Positions 34,563-43,520 of a stretch of DNA of 64,000 nucleotides are shown here, one piece after another. The notes under the pieces were generated by a model. The model was not told the origin of the DNA. It ran no database searches and saw only the letters and a list, made by a program, of their open reading frames with translations. The stretch's first letter is position 1, and each line of letters starts with the position of its first letter. The stretch is from assembly GCF_008107445.1 (NCBI RefSeq), contig NZ_VSLD01000002.1:372001-436000 (forward strand). The letters run 5' to 3'. The stretch is from Arthrobacter echini (GTDB taxonomy: Bacteria > Actinomycetota > Actinomycetes > Actinomycetales > Micrococcaceae). Position numbers and translations under genes: made by a program.

Positions 34563-36056
34563 TTGATCAAGAACACGCAGGGAACACCCGCCAGGACCAC
34601 CGACGTCGTCCTGATCGGCGGCGGAATCATGAGCGCAACGCTCGGATCCTTGCTCCGGCAGCTCCAGCCCGACTGGGACATCTCGCTGTTCGAACGGCTC
34701 GACGTCGTCGGCCTCGAGAGCTCCGACCCCTGGAACAATGCCGGCACGGGCCACTCGGCTCTGTGTGAGCTGAACTACTCGCCCGCCGGGCCCGGCGGTT
34801 CCGTGGACCCGGCCAAGGCCGTCGCCATCAACGAGCAGTTCCAGGTCTCGCGCCAGTTCTGGACCCACATGGTGTCCGAGGGACACGTGGGCGATCCGCG
34901 GACGTTCATCAATCAGGTACCCCACATGAGCTTCGTCTGGGGCCAGGCGAATGCGGACTACCTGCGCAGGCGCCACGAGGCCCTGAAGCCGCAACCGCTC
35001 TTCGACACGATGGAGTTCAGCGAGGACCAGGACACCATCGCCGGCTGGACCCCGCTGCTGATGAAGGGACGCAACCCGTCCCAGCCGGTCGCCGCGTCGC
35101 GCGTCGAGGGTGGCACCGACGTCGACTTCGGCTCGCTCACGCGGCAGCTGACCGGGTATCTCGAGGGCACGGGCGTGAACCTCCACTTCGGTTTCGACGT
35201 GCTCGACGTGGAGCGCGCCTCCGATGGCCGCTGGGACGTCAAGGTCAAGGACAGGGCCTCCGGCGAGGTCAGCACCGTCACAACGAAGTTCGTCTTCATC
35301 GGCGCCGGGGGCGGCGCCCTGCACCTGCTCCAGCGCAGCGGCATCCCGGAGGGCCGGGGATTCGCCGGATTCCCGGTCTCGGGCCAGTTCCTGCGCTGCA
35401 CCGATCCCGCGATCGTCGACCAGCACGACGCGAAGGTCTACGGACAGGCCTCGGTCGGCGCTCCCCCCATGTCCGTCCCGCACCTGGACACGCGGTTCGT
35501 CAAGGGAGAGCGCTCACTTCTCTTCGGGCCCTACGCCGGCTTCTCCACGAAGTTCCTCAAGCAGGGCTCCTACCTCGATCTCCCGGCGTCGATCCGTCCG
35601 TCCAATCTTGTCCCGATGCTCGCCGTGGCCAAGGACAACATGTCCCTGACCAAGTACCTCATCACCGAGGTCCTGAAGAACCGGGAGGCGAAGAACGAGG
35701 CACTCAACGAATTCCTTCCCTCCGCGGACGGCGATAAATGGGAACTGATCTCTGCCGGCCAGCGTGTACAGGTCATCAAGAAGGCTCCGAAGAAGGGCGG
35801 TGTGCTTCAGTTCGGTACCGAGGTGATCACCTCCTCCGACGGCACGGTGGGAGCCCTCCTCGGCGCTTCTCCCGGAGCGTCCACGGCCGCCCCGATCATG
35901 GTGGAACTGCTCGAGCGCTGCTTCCCCGCCAACTTCTCCGGGTGGGAGCCAAAGCTCAAGGAGATGCTCCCGGGCTACGGGGTCGAGCTCAACGAGAATC
36001 CGGGCCTCGCCTCCGAGGTCCGGTCACTGACCGATTCGGTCCTGAAACTCAAGTAA
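34563..36056 (+). CDS. mqo: Malate:quinone oxidoreductase
   Basis: FAD-dependent peripheral membrane enzyme (497 aa) oxidising malate to oxaloacetate with electrons passed to menaquinone; it works in the citric acid cycle. The dinucleotide site [14 protein letters not shown] is near residue 17. The Mqo-specific [45 protein letters not shown] and [19 protein letters not shown] are all present, and length is normal. The start codon is TTG at 34563 with GGAG 7 bases upstream. It is followed 50 bases later by the RND exporter gene in the same direction. Confidence 0.97.
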   Translation: MIKNTQGTPARTTDVVLIGGGIMSATLGSLLRQLQPDWDISLFERLDVVGLESSDPWNNAGTGHSALCELNYSPAGPGGSVDPAKAVAINEQFQVSRQFWTHMVSEGHVGDPRTFINQVPHMSFVWGQANADYLRRRHEALKPQPLFDTMEFSEDQDTIAGWTPLLMKGRNPSQPVAASRVEGGTDVDFGSLTRQLTGYLEGTGVNLHFGFDVLDVERASDGRWDVKVKDRASGEVSTVTTKFVFIGAGGGALHLLQRSGIPEGRGFAGFPVSGQFLRCTDPAIVDQHDAKVYGQASVGAPPMSVPHLDTRFVKGERSLLFGPYAGFSTKFLKQGSYLDLPASIRPSNLVPMLAVAKDNMSLTKYLITEVLKNREAKNEALNEFLPSADGDKWELISAGQRVQVIKKAPKKGGVLQFGTEVITSSDGTVGALLGASPGASTAAPIMVELLERCFPANFSGWEPKLKEMLPGYGVELNENPGLASEVRSLTDSVLKLK

Positions 36057-36106
36057 TCCGCAGCGGAGCCGGCCAGGCCACCGTCAGCACCTAAGGCAGG
36101 TTCCCC

Positions 36107-39100
36107 TTGTTCCGTCTGGCCCGGCTCTCCCTAGCCAATCGCGCCCTCATCGCGCTCATCACCATCCTGGCGTCCGTCTTCGGCGTCATCACGCTCGGGT
36201 CCCTCAAGCAGGAACTTATTCCGTCCCTGGAGTTCCCGCAGATCACCGTGCTCTCCACGGTGACCGGCGCGTCTCCCGAGTACCTCGACCGGCAGGTCAG
36301 CGAGCCCCTGGAGGCGGCCCTGAGCGGCGTGGAGGGTCTCGAATCCTCGTCCTCGACCTCCCGCACCAGTGTCTCCACCATCAGTCTGGTCTTCACCTAC
36401 GGGACAGATCTGGACCGCGCCCGCGCACAGGTGGACCGGGCCATCTCCGCCGTCCGACCAGCCCTTCCTGACGGCGTCGAACCCCAGTCGCTCGCGGGCA
36501 GTGTGAGCGATCTGCCGATCGTCTTCATGGCAGTGTCCTCCGACGAGTCCCTCAGCGAGTTGAACGGCGATCTGCGGCGTCTGACCGTGCCGCGCCTGCA
36601 GAAGATCGACGGCGTGCGGACCGCAGACATCTCGGGCGGGACCACGCAGCACGTCGCAATCCTGCCGCGGGACGGGGCGCTCGAGGACGCAGGGCTCACG
36701 GTCGCCGACCTCACCAGCACGCTCGAGGACAACGGGGCCCTGTTCCCGGTGGGCACCCTCGAGGACGACCCCCGGTCGCTGACCATCCAGGCGGGCAGCC
36801 AGATCGGCTCGCTCGAGGACATCGAGGCGCTGCCCGTTCTCCCTGCCGCCACCGACACGCCCTCCGGCGACGGCGGATCGCAGGCCCCGGACGCACCGTC
36901 CCTGCCCGGGAGCCCGGGCACCACGACACCCCCGCCATCCGTCCTCCCGTCCGATCCTCCGGCCCCAGCCGCGGGTCCGGTGGTGACCATCGGGTCCATC
37001 GCGGAGGTCTCGCTCACGGATGATGCTCCCACCTCGGTGACACGCACGAACGGTGTGGAGACGCTCGCCCTGACGGTCACGAAGGTACCCGACGGCGACA
37101 CCGTGGAGATCTCCCAGCAGATCACCGAGCTCGTGCCCGAGCTGGAGACCGAGCTCGGCAACGCGGCCGACATCACGGTGGTCTTCGACCAGGCCCCCTT
37201 CATCGAGAAGAGCATCGACGATCTCACCACCGAGGGCATCCTCGGCCTCGGCTTCGCCGTCCTGATCATCCTCGTCTTCCTGCTGTCGGTACGCTCCACG
37301 CTCGTCACCGCGATCTCGATCCCGCTGTCTCTGCTCATCACCTTCATCGGCCTCTACGCCGCAGGCTACTCGCTCAACCTCCTGACCCTCGGCGCGCTGA
37401 CCATTGCCATCGGGCGGGTGGTCGACGACTCGATCGTGGTGATCGAGAACATCAAGCGCCATCTCGGCTACGGGGAGGAGAAGCGGCAGGCGATCCTCAC
37501 GGCGGTACGGGAAGTGGCCGGCGCCATCACCGCGTCGACCCTGACCACGGTGGCCGTCTTCGCCCCGATCGGTTTCGTGGGCGGCCTGGCAGGCGAGCTG
37601 TTCCGGCCCTTCGCTGTCACCACGGGCATCGCGCTGCTGGCCTCACTGGCTGTCTCCCTGACCATCATCCCGGTGCTGGCCTTCTGGATCCTGCCGTGGA
37701 AGGCAGCGGCCCGAAAGGACGCTCCGTCCGCTGCGACGGCCGTCGTCCCGGCGTCGCACCACACGGCACGCCATGCAGCAGGCGCGCAGGAGGACGACTC
37801 GCGCACGGAGACGTCGTCCGAGCGCCCGTCCCTGCTCCAACGGGGCTATCTGCCGATCCTGACCGTGACGCAGCGCCACCCCGTGGTCACCCTCATCAGC
37901 GGGCTGATCGTGCTCGGGGCGACGGCGGCGATGGTCCCGTTCCTGCCGACGAACCTCCTCAGCGGGTCGGGACAGAACAGCTTCTCCATCACCCAGACCT
38001 TGCCGGCAGGTTCGAGCCTGACGACGACGACCGACGCAGCGAGCCGGACGGAGCAGATCCTGGCGGATACGCCGGAGATCCAGGACGTCCAGCTGACGGT
38101 AGGGAACGCCCAGGGTGGTTTCGCCGCCCAGTTCTCGAGCGGGTCCTCCGTGGCGTCCTTCACCGTCATCACCGACGAGGACGCCGATCAGGAATTGCTG
38201 CAGCAGTCGGTCCGCCAGGAGCTCGACGACCTCGAGGGTGCAGGTGAGTTCTCGCTGTCAGGGCAGCAGGGCGGACTGGGGACCTCGAGCACCATCGACG
38301 TCGACATCACCGCATCCGAGCGCGACGATCTCGACGCGGCGAACGCCGCGGTCCTCGAGGGCATGCAGGGCCTCGACGGTGCAGGCGATGTGACGAGCAA
38401 TCTCTCGGCAGCCCAACCGCAGGTGCAGATCGACGTCGACCGCGCGTCCGCCGTGGAGGCCGGACTGACCGAGGGGCAGATCGCCGGACTCCTCGGCGGG
38501 AGCATCAGCCCCATCCCGGCCGGCTCGGTCCGCTTCGATGCCAGCGACTTCCCCGTCCTGGTCGGTGAGGGTACCGAGATCACGAGCCTGGAGCAGCTCC
38601 GCTCACTCCAGCTCCCCACGGCCCGCGGTCCCATCCCGCTGACGGATGTCGCCTCGGTCGAGGAGCTCCAGGTGCCGCTGTCCATCACCAGCTCGAACGG
38701 TGAGCGGACGGCCCGCGTGTCGATCACTCCCGCGAGCGACGACCTCGGCACCCTCACGACCGCGGTGAACGAGCGGCTTGCCGGTATCGACCTGCCGGCC
38801 GGGGCGAGCGCCACCGTCGGTGGCGCCTCCAGTCAGCAGGCGGAATCCTTCGACCAGCTGTTCCTGGCACTGTGGGCCGCCGTCGCGATCGTGTACGTGA
38901 TCATGGTCGCTACCTTCAAGAGCCTCGTACAGCCGCTGATCCTCCTGGTGTCCATCCCGTTCGCCGCCACCGGCGCCATTGCGCTGCTGCTCATCACCGG
39001 GATCCCGCTCGGGCTGCCCTCGCTGATCGGCATGCTGATGCTCGTGGGTATCGTCGTGACGAATGCCATCGTGCTGATCGATCTCATCAACCAGTACCGA

Positions 39101-39439
39101 CTGCCACGTGAGGGCGTCCCGGGCCTGCGGGTGGCCGACGCCATTCGCGAGGGCGCCCGGCGGCGCCTGCGCCCCATCCTCATGACGGCGCTCGCCACCA
39201 TCTTCGCGCTGATCCCGATGGCACTCGGGCTGACCGGCGAGGGCGGCTTCATCTCGCGCCCCCTGGCCGTCGTCGTCATCGGAGGGCTCGTCTCGTCCAC
39301 GGCCCTCACCCTCATCCTCGTCCCGGTGCTGTACCGCCTCGTGGAGGGGCGGCGGGAGACGCGCGCACTGCGACGGAGGGACGGCGATCAGCACCTCGTC
39401 GCGGCAGAATGGGAACCCGACGGCAGAGCAGGGAGGTGA
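36107..39439 (+). CDS. RND-family efflux permease (AcrB/SwrC-like, HAE)
   Basis: Large proton-driven exporter (1110 aa) with about 12 TM segments and two large outer loops. TM1 is LANRALIALITILASVFG. The TM4 proton-relay Asp pair is in GRVVDDSIVVIENIKRHLG (near residue 440). The second half repeats the pattern, with GMLMLVGIVVTNAIVLIDLI. A Pro/Ser/Gly-rich insertion at about residues 243-290 of the first outer loop is unusual. Start is TTG 36107 behind AAGGCAGG. No membrane-fusion partner gene is adjacent, as in the Bacillus SwrC type. A MarR gene follows after 4 bases, so they are co-transcribed. Substrate unknown; drugs, surfactants or lipids are typical. Confidence 0.92.
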   Translation: MFRLARLSLANRALIALITILASVFGVITLGSLKQELIPSLEFPQITVLSTVTGASPEYLDRQVSEPLEAALSGVEGLESSSSTSRTSVSTISLVFTYGTDLDRARAQVDRAISAVRPALPDGVEPQSLAGSVSDLPIVFMAVSSDESLSELNGDLRRLTVPRLQKIDGVRTADISGGTTQHVAILPRDGALEDAGLTVADLTSTLEDNGALFPVGTLEDDPRSLTIQAGSQIGSLEDIEALPVLPAATDTPSGDGGSQAPDAPSLPGSPGTTTPPPSVLPSDPPAPAAGPVVTIGSIAEVSLTDDAPTSVTRTNGVETLALTVTKVPDGDTVEISQQITELVPELETELGNAADITVVFDQAPFIEKSIDDLTTEGILGLGFAVLIILVFLLSVRSTLVTAISIPLSLLITFIGLYAAGYSLNLLTLGALTIAIGRVVDDSIVVIENIKRHLGYGEEKRQAILTAVREVAGAITASTLTTVAVFAPIGFVGGLAGELFRPFAVTTGIALLASLAVSLTIIPVLAFWILPWKAAARKDAPSAATAVVPASHHTARHAAGAQEDDSRTETSSERPSLLQRGYLPILTVTQRHPVVTLISGLIVLGATAAMVPFLPTNLLSGSGQNSFSITQTLPAGSSLTTTTDAASRTEQILADTPEIQDVQLTVGNAQGGFAAQFSSGSSVASFTVITDEDADQELLQQSVRQELDDLEGAGEFSLSGQQGGLGTSSTIDVDITASERDDLDAANAAVLEGMQGLDGAGDVTSNLSAAQPQVQIDVDRASAVEAGLTEGQIAGLLGGSISPIPAGSVRFDASDFPVLVGEGTEITSLEQLRSLQLPTARGPIPLTDVASVEELQVPLSITSSNGERTARVSITPASDDLGTLTTAVNERLAGIDLPAGASATVGGASSQQAESFDQLFLALWAAVAIVYVIMVATFKSLVQPLILLVSIPFAATGAIALLLITGIPLGLPSLIGMLMLVGIVVTNAIVLIDLINQYRLPREGVPGLRVADAIREGARRRLRPILMTALATIFALIPMALGLTGEGGFISRPLAVVVIGGLVSSTALTLILVPVLYRLVEGRRETRALRRRDGDQHLVAAEWEPDGRAGR

Positions 39440-39443
39440 GGGC

Positions 39444-39896
39444 ATGACGGACGATACACCGACCGTGCGCCAGTCGGCGGAGACGTGGGAGTCGCTCTTC
39501 CGCGCGCAGGTCTCGCTCATGCGCCGCATCCGGCAAGATCCCGCCTTCTCGGAACTGCCGATCGCCGAGTACGACGTCCTGTTCAACCTGAGCCGCCGGC
39601 CCAGCGGCTGGACCCGCCTCAACGAGCTCAACGACCACCTGCTGATCAGCCAGCCCAGCCTCAGCAGGATGGTGGATCGGCTCGAGGCGAAGAAGCTGCT
39701 GACCAAGCGGCCGGCGCAGAGTGACCACCGCGGGGTGGAGCTTACCCTGACCGATGCCGGACGGGCCCTGCAGCGGAGGATCGGTTCGGCCCACGTGCAC
39801 CGCATCCGGGAAGTGCTGGCTCCCCTCCTGGACCCTGCCGAAATGGAGGAGCTGAAAGCGCTCACCGACCGGATCAGTGCACGCCTGGGCCGGTGA
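39444..39896 (+). CDS. MarR-family regulator of the RND exporter operon
   Basis: Winged-helix regulator (150 aa). DNA-binding part: NELNDHLLISQPSLSRMVDRLEAKKLLTKR; wing: AQSDHRGVELTLTDAG. It starts 4 bases after the exporter stop with a strong site (GGAGGTGAG). Being in one transcript with the exporter suggests local control, probably repression relieved by an exporter substrate. No Cys sensor is evident. Confidence 0.9.
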   Translation: MTDDTPTVRQSAETWESLFRAQVSLMRRIRQDPAFSELPIAEYDVLFNLSRRPSGWTRLNELNDHLLISQPSLSRMVDRLEAKKLLTKRPAQSDHRGVELTLTDAGRALQRRIGSAHVHRIREVLAPLLDPAEMEELKALTDRISARLGR

Positions 39897-40041
39897 GCCC
39901 GGCCGCCGGATCTTCCGCAACGGCGCCCGCGAAGGCGCCCGCACACTGCCGTACCGGTCCCTATGCTGGTACGGGTGGCGCTCCTCGACGTCGGTCGGGT
40001 GACGTCCCGTCCGGGCAGGGCGGACTGCACGAAAGGGAATC

Positions 40042-40962
40042 ATGAACGACTTCACAGCGGATGCCATCGGCGATCTGACGGGCAGGCGGGTGGTGATCAC
40101 CGGCGCCAACAGCGGGTTGGGTCTGCAGACCGCCATCGGACTCGGGCGCGCCGGCGCAGAGGTGATCCTCGCCTGCCGCGATGAGCAGCGCGGGCGCGAC
40201 GCCGAGAAGCGGGTCCGCGCGGAGACCGGGAGCGACCGTATCGAGATGCGTACCCTCGACCTCGCGAACCTCACCTCGGTCCGCGACTTCGCCGCGGGCT
40301 TCAGCGGTCCGCTCGACCTCCTCGTGAACAACGCCGGCGTCATGGCGACGCCCAGGGCCACGACCACCGACGGCTTCGAGCTCCAGTTCGGCACCAACCA
40401 TCTCGGCCACTTCGCCCTGACGGGTCTGCTGCTCGAACACCTGCGGGAGGCCGGAGCAGCCCGCGTGGTGACCCTCTCGAGCCTGGCCCACAAGCGGGGG
40501 CGGATCAATTTCGACGACCTGCAGTCGAAACGCAGGTACCGGCGCTGGAAGGCCTACGGTCAGAGCAAGATCGCCAATCTCTACTTCATGGTGGAACTCG
40601 ACCGGCGCGCACGGGCCGCGGGATGGGACCTGACCAGTGTTGCCGCCCACCCGGGCATGGCCAACACGAATCTCACGGCCGGCATGAACATCCCCGCCGC
40701 GCTCGACGTGTTCAATGTCTTCTTCCGGCTCGTGACGCAGTCCGATGCCGCAGGTGCCCTGCCGAGCCTGTACGCGGCCACCTCCGATGACGTCCGCGGC
40801 GGAGACTACTACGGACCGTCCGGACCCGGGGAGACCCGCGGTGCGCCGCGCCTGGTGGCTCCGGTGGCGCGCGTCCTCGACCGCGATGTGGCCGTCCGGC
40901 TCTGGAATCGCAGCGTCGAGGCGACCGGCGTCGACTACGCGGCCCTGCAGTCCGCCGTGTGA
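40042..40962 (+). CDS. SDR-family oxidoreductase (retinol-dehydrogenase-like)
   Basis: NAD(P)-dependent oxidoreductase (306 aa). Cofactor motif TGANSGLG near residue 20, NNAG at LLVNNAGVMATP, then Ser in VTLSSLAHKRG and Tyr-x3-Lys in AYGQSKIANLYFM. The DGFELQFGTNHLGHF stretch is typical of the WW-domain oxidoreductase/retinol dehydrogenase-like SDRs common in actinobacteria. Good ribosome site (AAAGGGAA). It is related to, but clearly different from, the SDR at 48908-49822. Substrate unknown. Confidence 0.9.
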   Translation: MNDFTADAIGDLTGRRVVITGANSGLGLQTAIGLGRAGAEVILACRDEQRGRDAEKRVRAETGSDRIEMRTLDLANLTSVRDFAAGFSGPLDLLVNNAGVMATPRATTTDGFELQFGTNHLGHFALTGLLLEHLREAGAARVVTLSSLAHKRGRINFDDLQSKRRYRRWKAYGQSKIANLYFMVELDRRARAAGWDLTSVAAHPGMANTNLTAGMNIPAALDVFNVFFRLVTQSDAAGALPSLYAATSDDVRGGDYYGPSGPGETRGAPRLVAPVARVLDRDVAVRLWNRSVEATGVDYAALQSAV

Positions 40963-41013
40963 CCGGCGGCGTGCCGGGGCTGCGTACGAACGTCGCGGGT
41001 GCGCTCCGCGCCC

Positions 41014-41019
41014 TACGAT
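41014..41019 (+). promoter_or_regulatory. -10 box of the alpha/beta hydrolase gene
   Basis: TACGAT, 6 bases before the ATG at 41026; leaderless arrangement. Confidence 0.5.
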
Positions 41020-41025
41020 GAAGTC

Positions 41026-41823
41026 ATGGATCATCATGCCCTGCACTCCGTCGAGGGGGACGACCCCCAGCTGTCCATCACCCGCAGCGACGCGGGTGCA
41101 CCCAGCATCGCTCCGCCGGTTCTCCTCCTGCACGGCTTCGGCTCGTCGTCGGGGCAGAACTGGGTGGAGACGGGGTGGGTGCGGTTCCTCAATGAGGCCG
41201 GTCGGAACGTGATCATGATCGATCTCCCGGCGCACGGCGGAAGTGCGGCACCTGCTGCTGCGAGTGCCTACGCCCCGAGCCGCCTGCGCGCGGACATCCT
41301 GCAGGTCCTGGCCGACGAGCACGTGCAGCCCGTGCAGGCCGGCGTCGCGACCTCCGGCGTGGATGTCATCGGCTACTCACTCGGAGCGCGCCTGGCGTGG
41401 GAGTTCGGCGCCACCCAGCCGGAGTTCGTCCGGAGGATGGTGCTGGGTGGTCCGGGGACCACGGATCCGCTGGCCGCCTTCGACCTCGAGGCAGCCGAGC
41501 GCTTCCTGGCCGGGGGGCCCGCACCCGAGGACGCCGTCACCTCGGATCTGCTGCGGATGGCCCAGCTCCTCCCCGACAACGATCTACCCTCGCTCCTGGC
41601 GATGATCTCCGCGATCAAGCTGGAACCCTTCGACCCGCGGGACGCCGTGCCGGGCATGCCAGTGCTCCTGGTGGCCGGTGATCGCGACACCTACGCCGTG
41701 GGGATCGAGGATCTCGCGCAGCTCGCACCGGCAGCCGGGACCACGATACTGGCCGGCAGGAACCACACGAACGCGATCACCTCGAGGAGCTTCAAGCAGG
41801 CAGCTCTCCGGTTCCTCACCTGA
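41026..41823 (+). CDS. Alpha/beta hydrolase
   Basis: Soluble alpha/beta-fold hydrolase (265 aa). VLLLHGFGSSSGQNW forms the oxyanion loop. The nucleophile elbow is VIGYSLGARLAWEFG (Ser near residue 117), the Asp is in LLVAGDRDTYA, and the His is in LAGRNHTNAI. The start at 41026 is chosen because a TACGAT -10 box lies 6 bases before it; an in-frame ATG 27 bases upstream overlaps this promoter. Likely an esterase, lipase or dienelactone-type hydrolase; substrate unknown. Confidence 0.9.
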   Translation: MDHHALHSVEGDDPQLSITRSDAGAPSIAPPVLLLHGFGSSSGQNWVETGWVRFLNEAGRNVIMIDLPAHGGSAAPAAASAYAPSRLRADILQVLADEHVQPVQAGVATSGVDVIGYSLGARLAWEFGATQPEFVRRMVLGGPGTTDPLAAFDLEAAERFLAGGPAPEDAVTSDLLRMAQLLPDNDLPSLLAMISAIKLEPFDPRDAVPGMPVLLVAGDRDTYAVGIEDLAQLAPAAGTTILAGRNHTNAITSRSFKQAALRFLT

Positions 41824-41884
41824 GCCCTCGCGTGCTTCCTACCCGACGGGGACCGCGCCGTCGGCACCATTCGTGCTGCGACGC

Positions 41885-42058
41885 CTACTTCCGGGAGTCG
41901 CCCTCGTCCTCTTCCGGTTCGAAGTGGCTGGGCTCATCGCTCGACCCGGCGGCGACGCCGTCCTCACCTGCGGGGATGGTGCCCTCGGGGCCCGCTCCAT
42001 CGGCCCGGTCGTCCTCGGGATCATGGCCCTCGCGGGGCTGTGTCTTGTCGGTACTCAT
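41885..42058 (-). CDS. Small acidic hypothetical protein, 57 aa
   Basis: A short protein, strongly acidic (many Asp/Glu: HDPEDDRADG, FEPEEDEGDSRK), with no hydrophobic segment and probably disordered. The start MSTDKTQ is preceded by a strong GGAGG site, which supports translation. I do not recognise a family. It lies 82 bases downstream of the MFS gene at 42141-43451 on the same strand and converges with the hydrolase. Confidence 0.65.
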   Translation of the reverse strand: MSTDKTQPREGHDPEDDRADGAGPEGTIPAGEDGVAAGSSDEPSHFEPEEDEGDSRK

Positions 42059-42140
42059 GCGTCCTCCTGCGTCGTGGATCGACTCCGATCCTATGCTCCT
42101 ACCCTGGGGATGGACAGCTGTTCTCCGTCCACCGGTGCGG

Positions 42141-43451
42141 TCAGTCCCGGGAGACGTTCCGGAGTGCGAGCGCCGATGCGCCGCCCATGACGAGCAGGGC
42201 TGCTGCTGCCGCTGCGGGTACGATCGCTGCTCCGGACGCACCGGCGCTCTCGGCCAGCAGCCCGGCGAGGGCGGAGCCGAGCGCAGTTCCGGCGACGATC
42301 CCGCTCGCGAGCATCGTCATGACCGTCCCCAGCCTGTTCCCGGGAGCGACCACCGACCCGATCGAGAAGATCGTGACCATCGTGGGGCCCACGAAGATCC
42401 CGAGGACGAACAGGACCACCAGCATGCCGGGGATCCCGCCGGGAAGGGCCAGGACCGTCGCCGCTGCCGTCATCCCGACCGCGGAGGCGATCCACCGGCG
42501 CGTGTGCTCGAAGCGTTCGGACCAGTACGCCACGGACAGGGCCGCGAAGGCCGAGCTGAGCGCCATGGTGGCGTAGATGAGGCCTGCGGACTCCGCAAGA
42601 CCGAATTGGCCGGCGAACGCCGTGAGGAAGGTCTGCAGCGAGCCGAAGAACGTGCCCATCGCGACCATGCCGATGACCGGCAGCAGGACGTGGACGGGAC
42701 GGATACCGCGGGCGGCCGCTCCGCGGTCGTCGTCGGACGGCATCGAGCGGGCATCGCTGTGCAGCACCGTCGGGTGGACGGCGAAGGCGCTGACGAGCGT
42801 GATCGTCAGGACCGCCGCGACGGCGAGCGGTAGCCAGGGAGCGATCAGGCTCGCCAGGATGCCCACGAGCGCCGGCCCGAGGACGAAGGTAAGTTCATCG
42901 GCCGTGCCCTCGTAGGACAGGGCCGTGTCCATGTCGTTGCGTGGACCGCGCCGGGTCATCGCCATCCAGCGCACCCGGGCGAGCGGGCCGATCTGCGGGC
43001 AGGTGAAGCCCATCGCGAAGGATGCTGCCAGGACGACGGCGAGCGAACCAGGGGTGAAGTCGTTCGTCGTCAGGGTCACGGTCACCAGCGTGGCGATGGC
43101 GAGGGCGTTGAGGACCGCCGAGATCAACAGCACGATGCGCTGGCCCCTCCTGTCCGCGAGGAGGCCGAGGAGCGGGGCGCCGAGCGCCGAGCCGAGACCC
43201 ACGGCACCGGCGGCGAACCCTCCGGCGGCGTAGGAGCCGCTGGCGGTCGTCACCAGTGTGAGAGCACCGACGGTGAGCATGGCGAGGGGTAGTCGGGCGA
43301 AGAACCCGATGACCAGGAAGGAGGGGCCTGCGAGACGGGGCAGGACACCGAACTTGCCCAGTGGCGACCTCCGGCTGGCCGTGGTCTGAGCGGCGTGTCC
43401 GTCGGTGGACGAGGAGGGGGCCGGTGTGGCCGGCGAGGGATTCTTGAACAT
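42141..43451 (-). CDS. MFS transporter
   Basis: Membrane transporter (436 aa) with 12 hydrophobic segments after a 30-residue Ser/Pro/Thr-rich N-terminus. The loop after TM2 reads GLLADRRGQRIVLL, a version of motif A. A charged central loop (SDARSMPSDDDRGAAARG) divides the two halves. It resembles actinobacterial MFS proteins of unknown specificity. ATG 43451 is preceded by GGAAAG. Downstream of sbcC on the same strand, separated by an inverted repeat (43474-43499). Confidence 0.87.
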   Translation of the reverse strand: MFKNPSPATPAPSSSTDGHAAQTTASRRSPLGKFGVLPRLAGPSFLVIGFFARLPLAMLTVGALTLVTTASGSYAAGGFAAGAVGLGSALGAPLLGLLADRRGQRIVLLISAVLNALAIATLVTVTLTTNDFTPGSLAVVLAASFAMGFTCPQIGPLARVRWMAMTRRGPRNDMDTALSYEGTADELTFVLGPALVGILASLIAPWLPLAVAAVLTITLVSAFAVHPTVLHSDARSMPSDDDRGAAARGIRPVHVLLPVIGMVAMGTFFGSLQTFLTAFAGQFGLAESAGLIYATMALSSAFAALSVAYWSERFEHTRRWIASAVGMTAAATVLALPGGIPGMLVVLFVLGIFVGPTMVTIFSIGSVVAPGNRLGTVMTMLASGIVAGTALGSALAGLLAESAGASGAAIVPAAAAAALLVMGGASALALRNVSRD

Positions 43452-43473
43452 GGTCTTTCCGGGTGCAGTAAGT

Positions 43474-43499
43474 GCGCATCGTCCCCCCTCCCGATGCGC
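43474..43499. repeat. 8-bp inverted repeat upstream of the MFS gene
   Basis: GCGCATCG (43474-43481) and CGATGCGC (43492-43499) separated by a 10-base pyrimidine run. It lies between the sbcC stop and the MFS start. It could be the sbcC terminator (no T tract) or an operator for the MFS gene. Confidence 0.5.
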
Positions 43500-43520
43500 C
43501 CGACCCGTAACAGACTGAGT

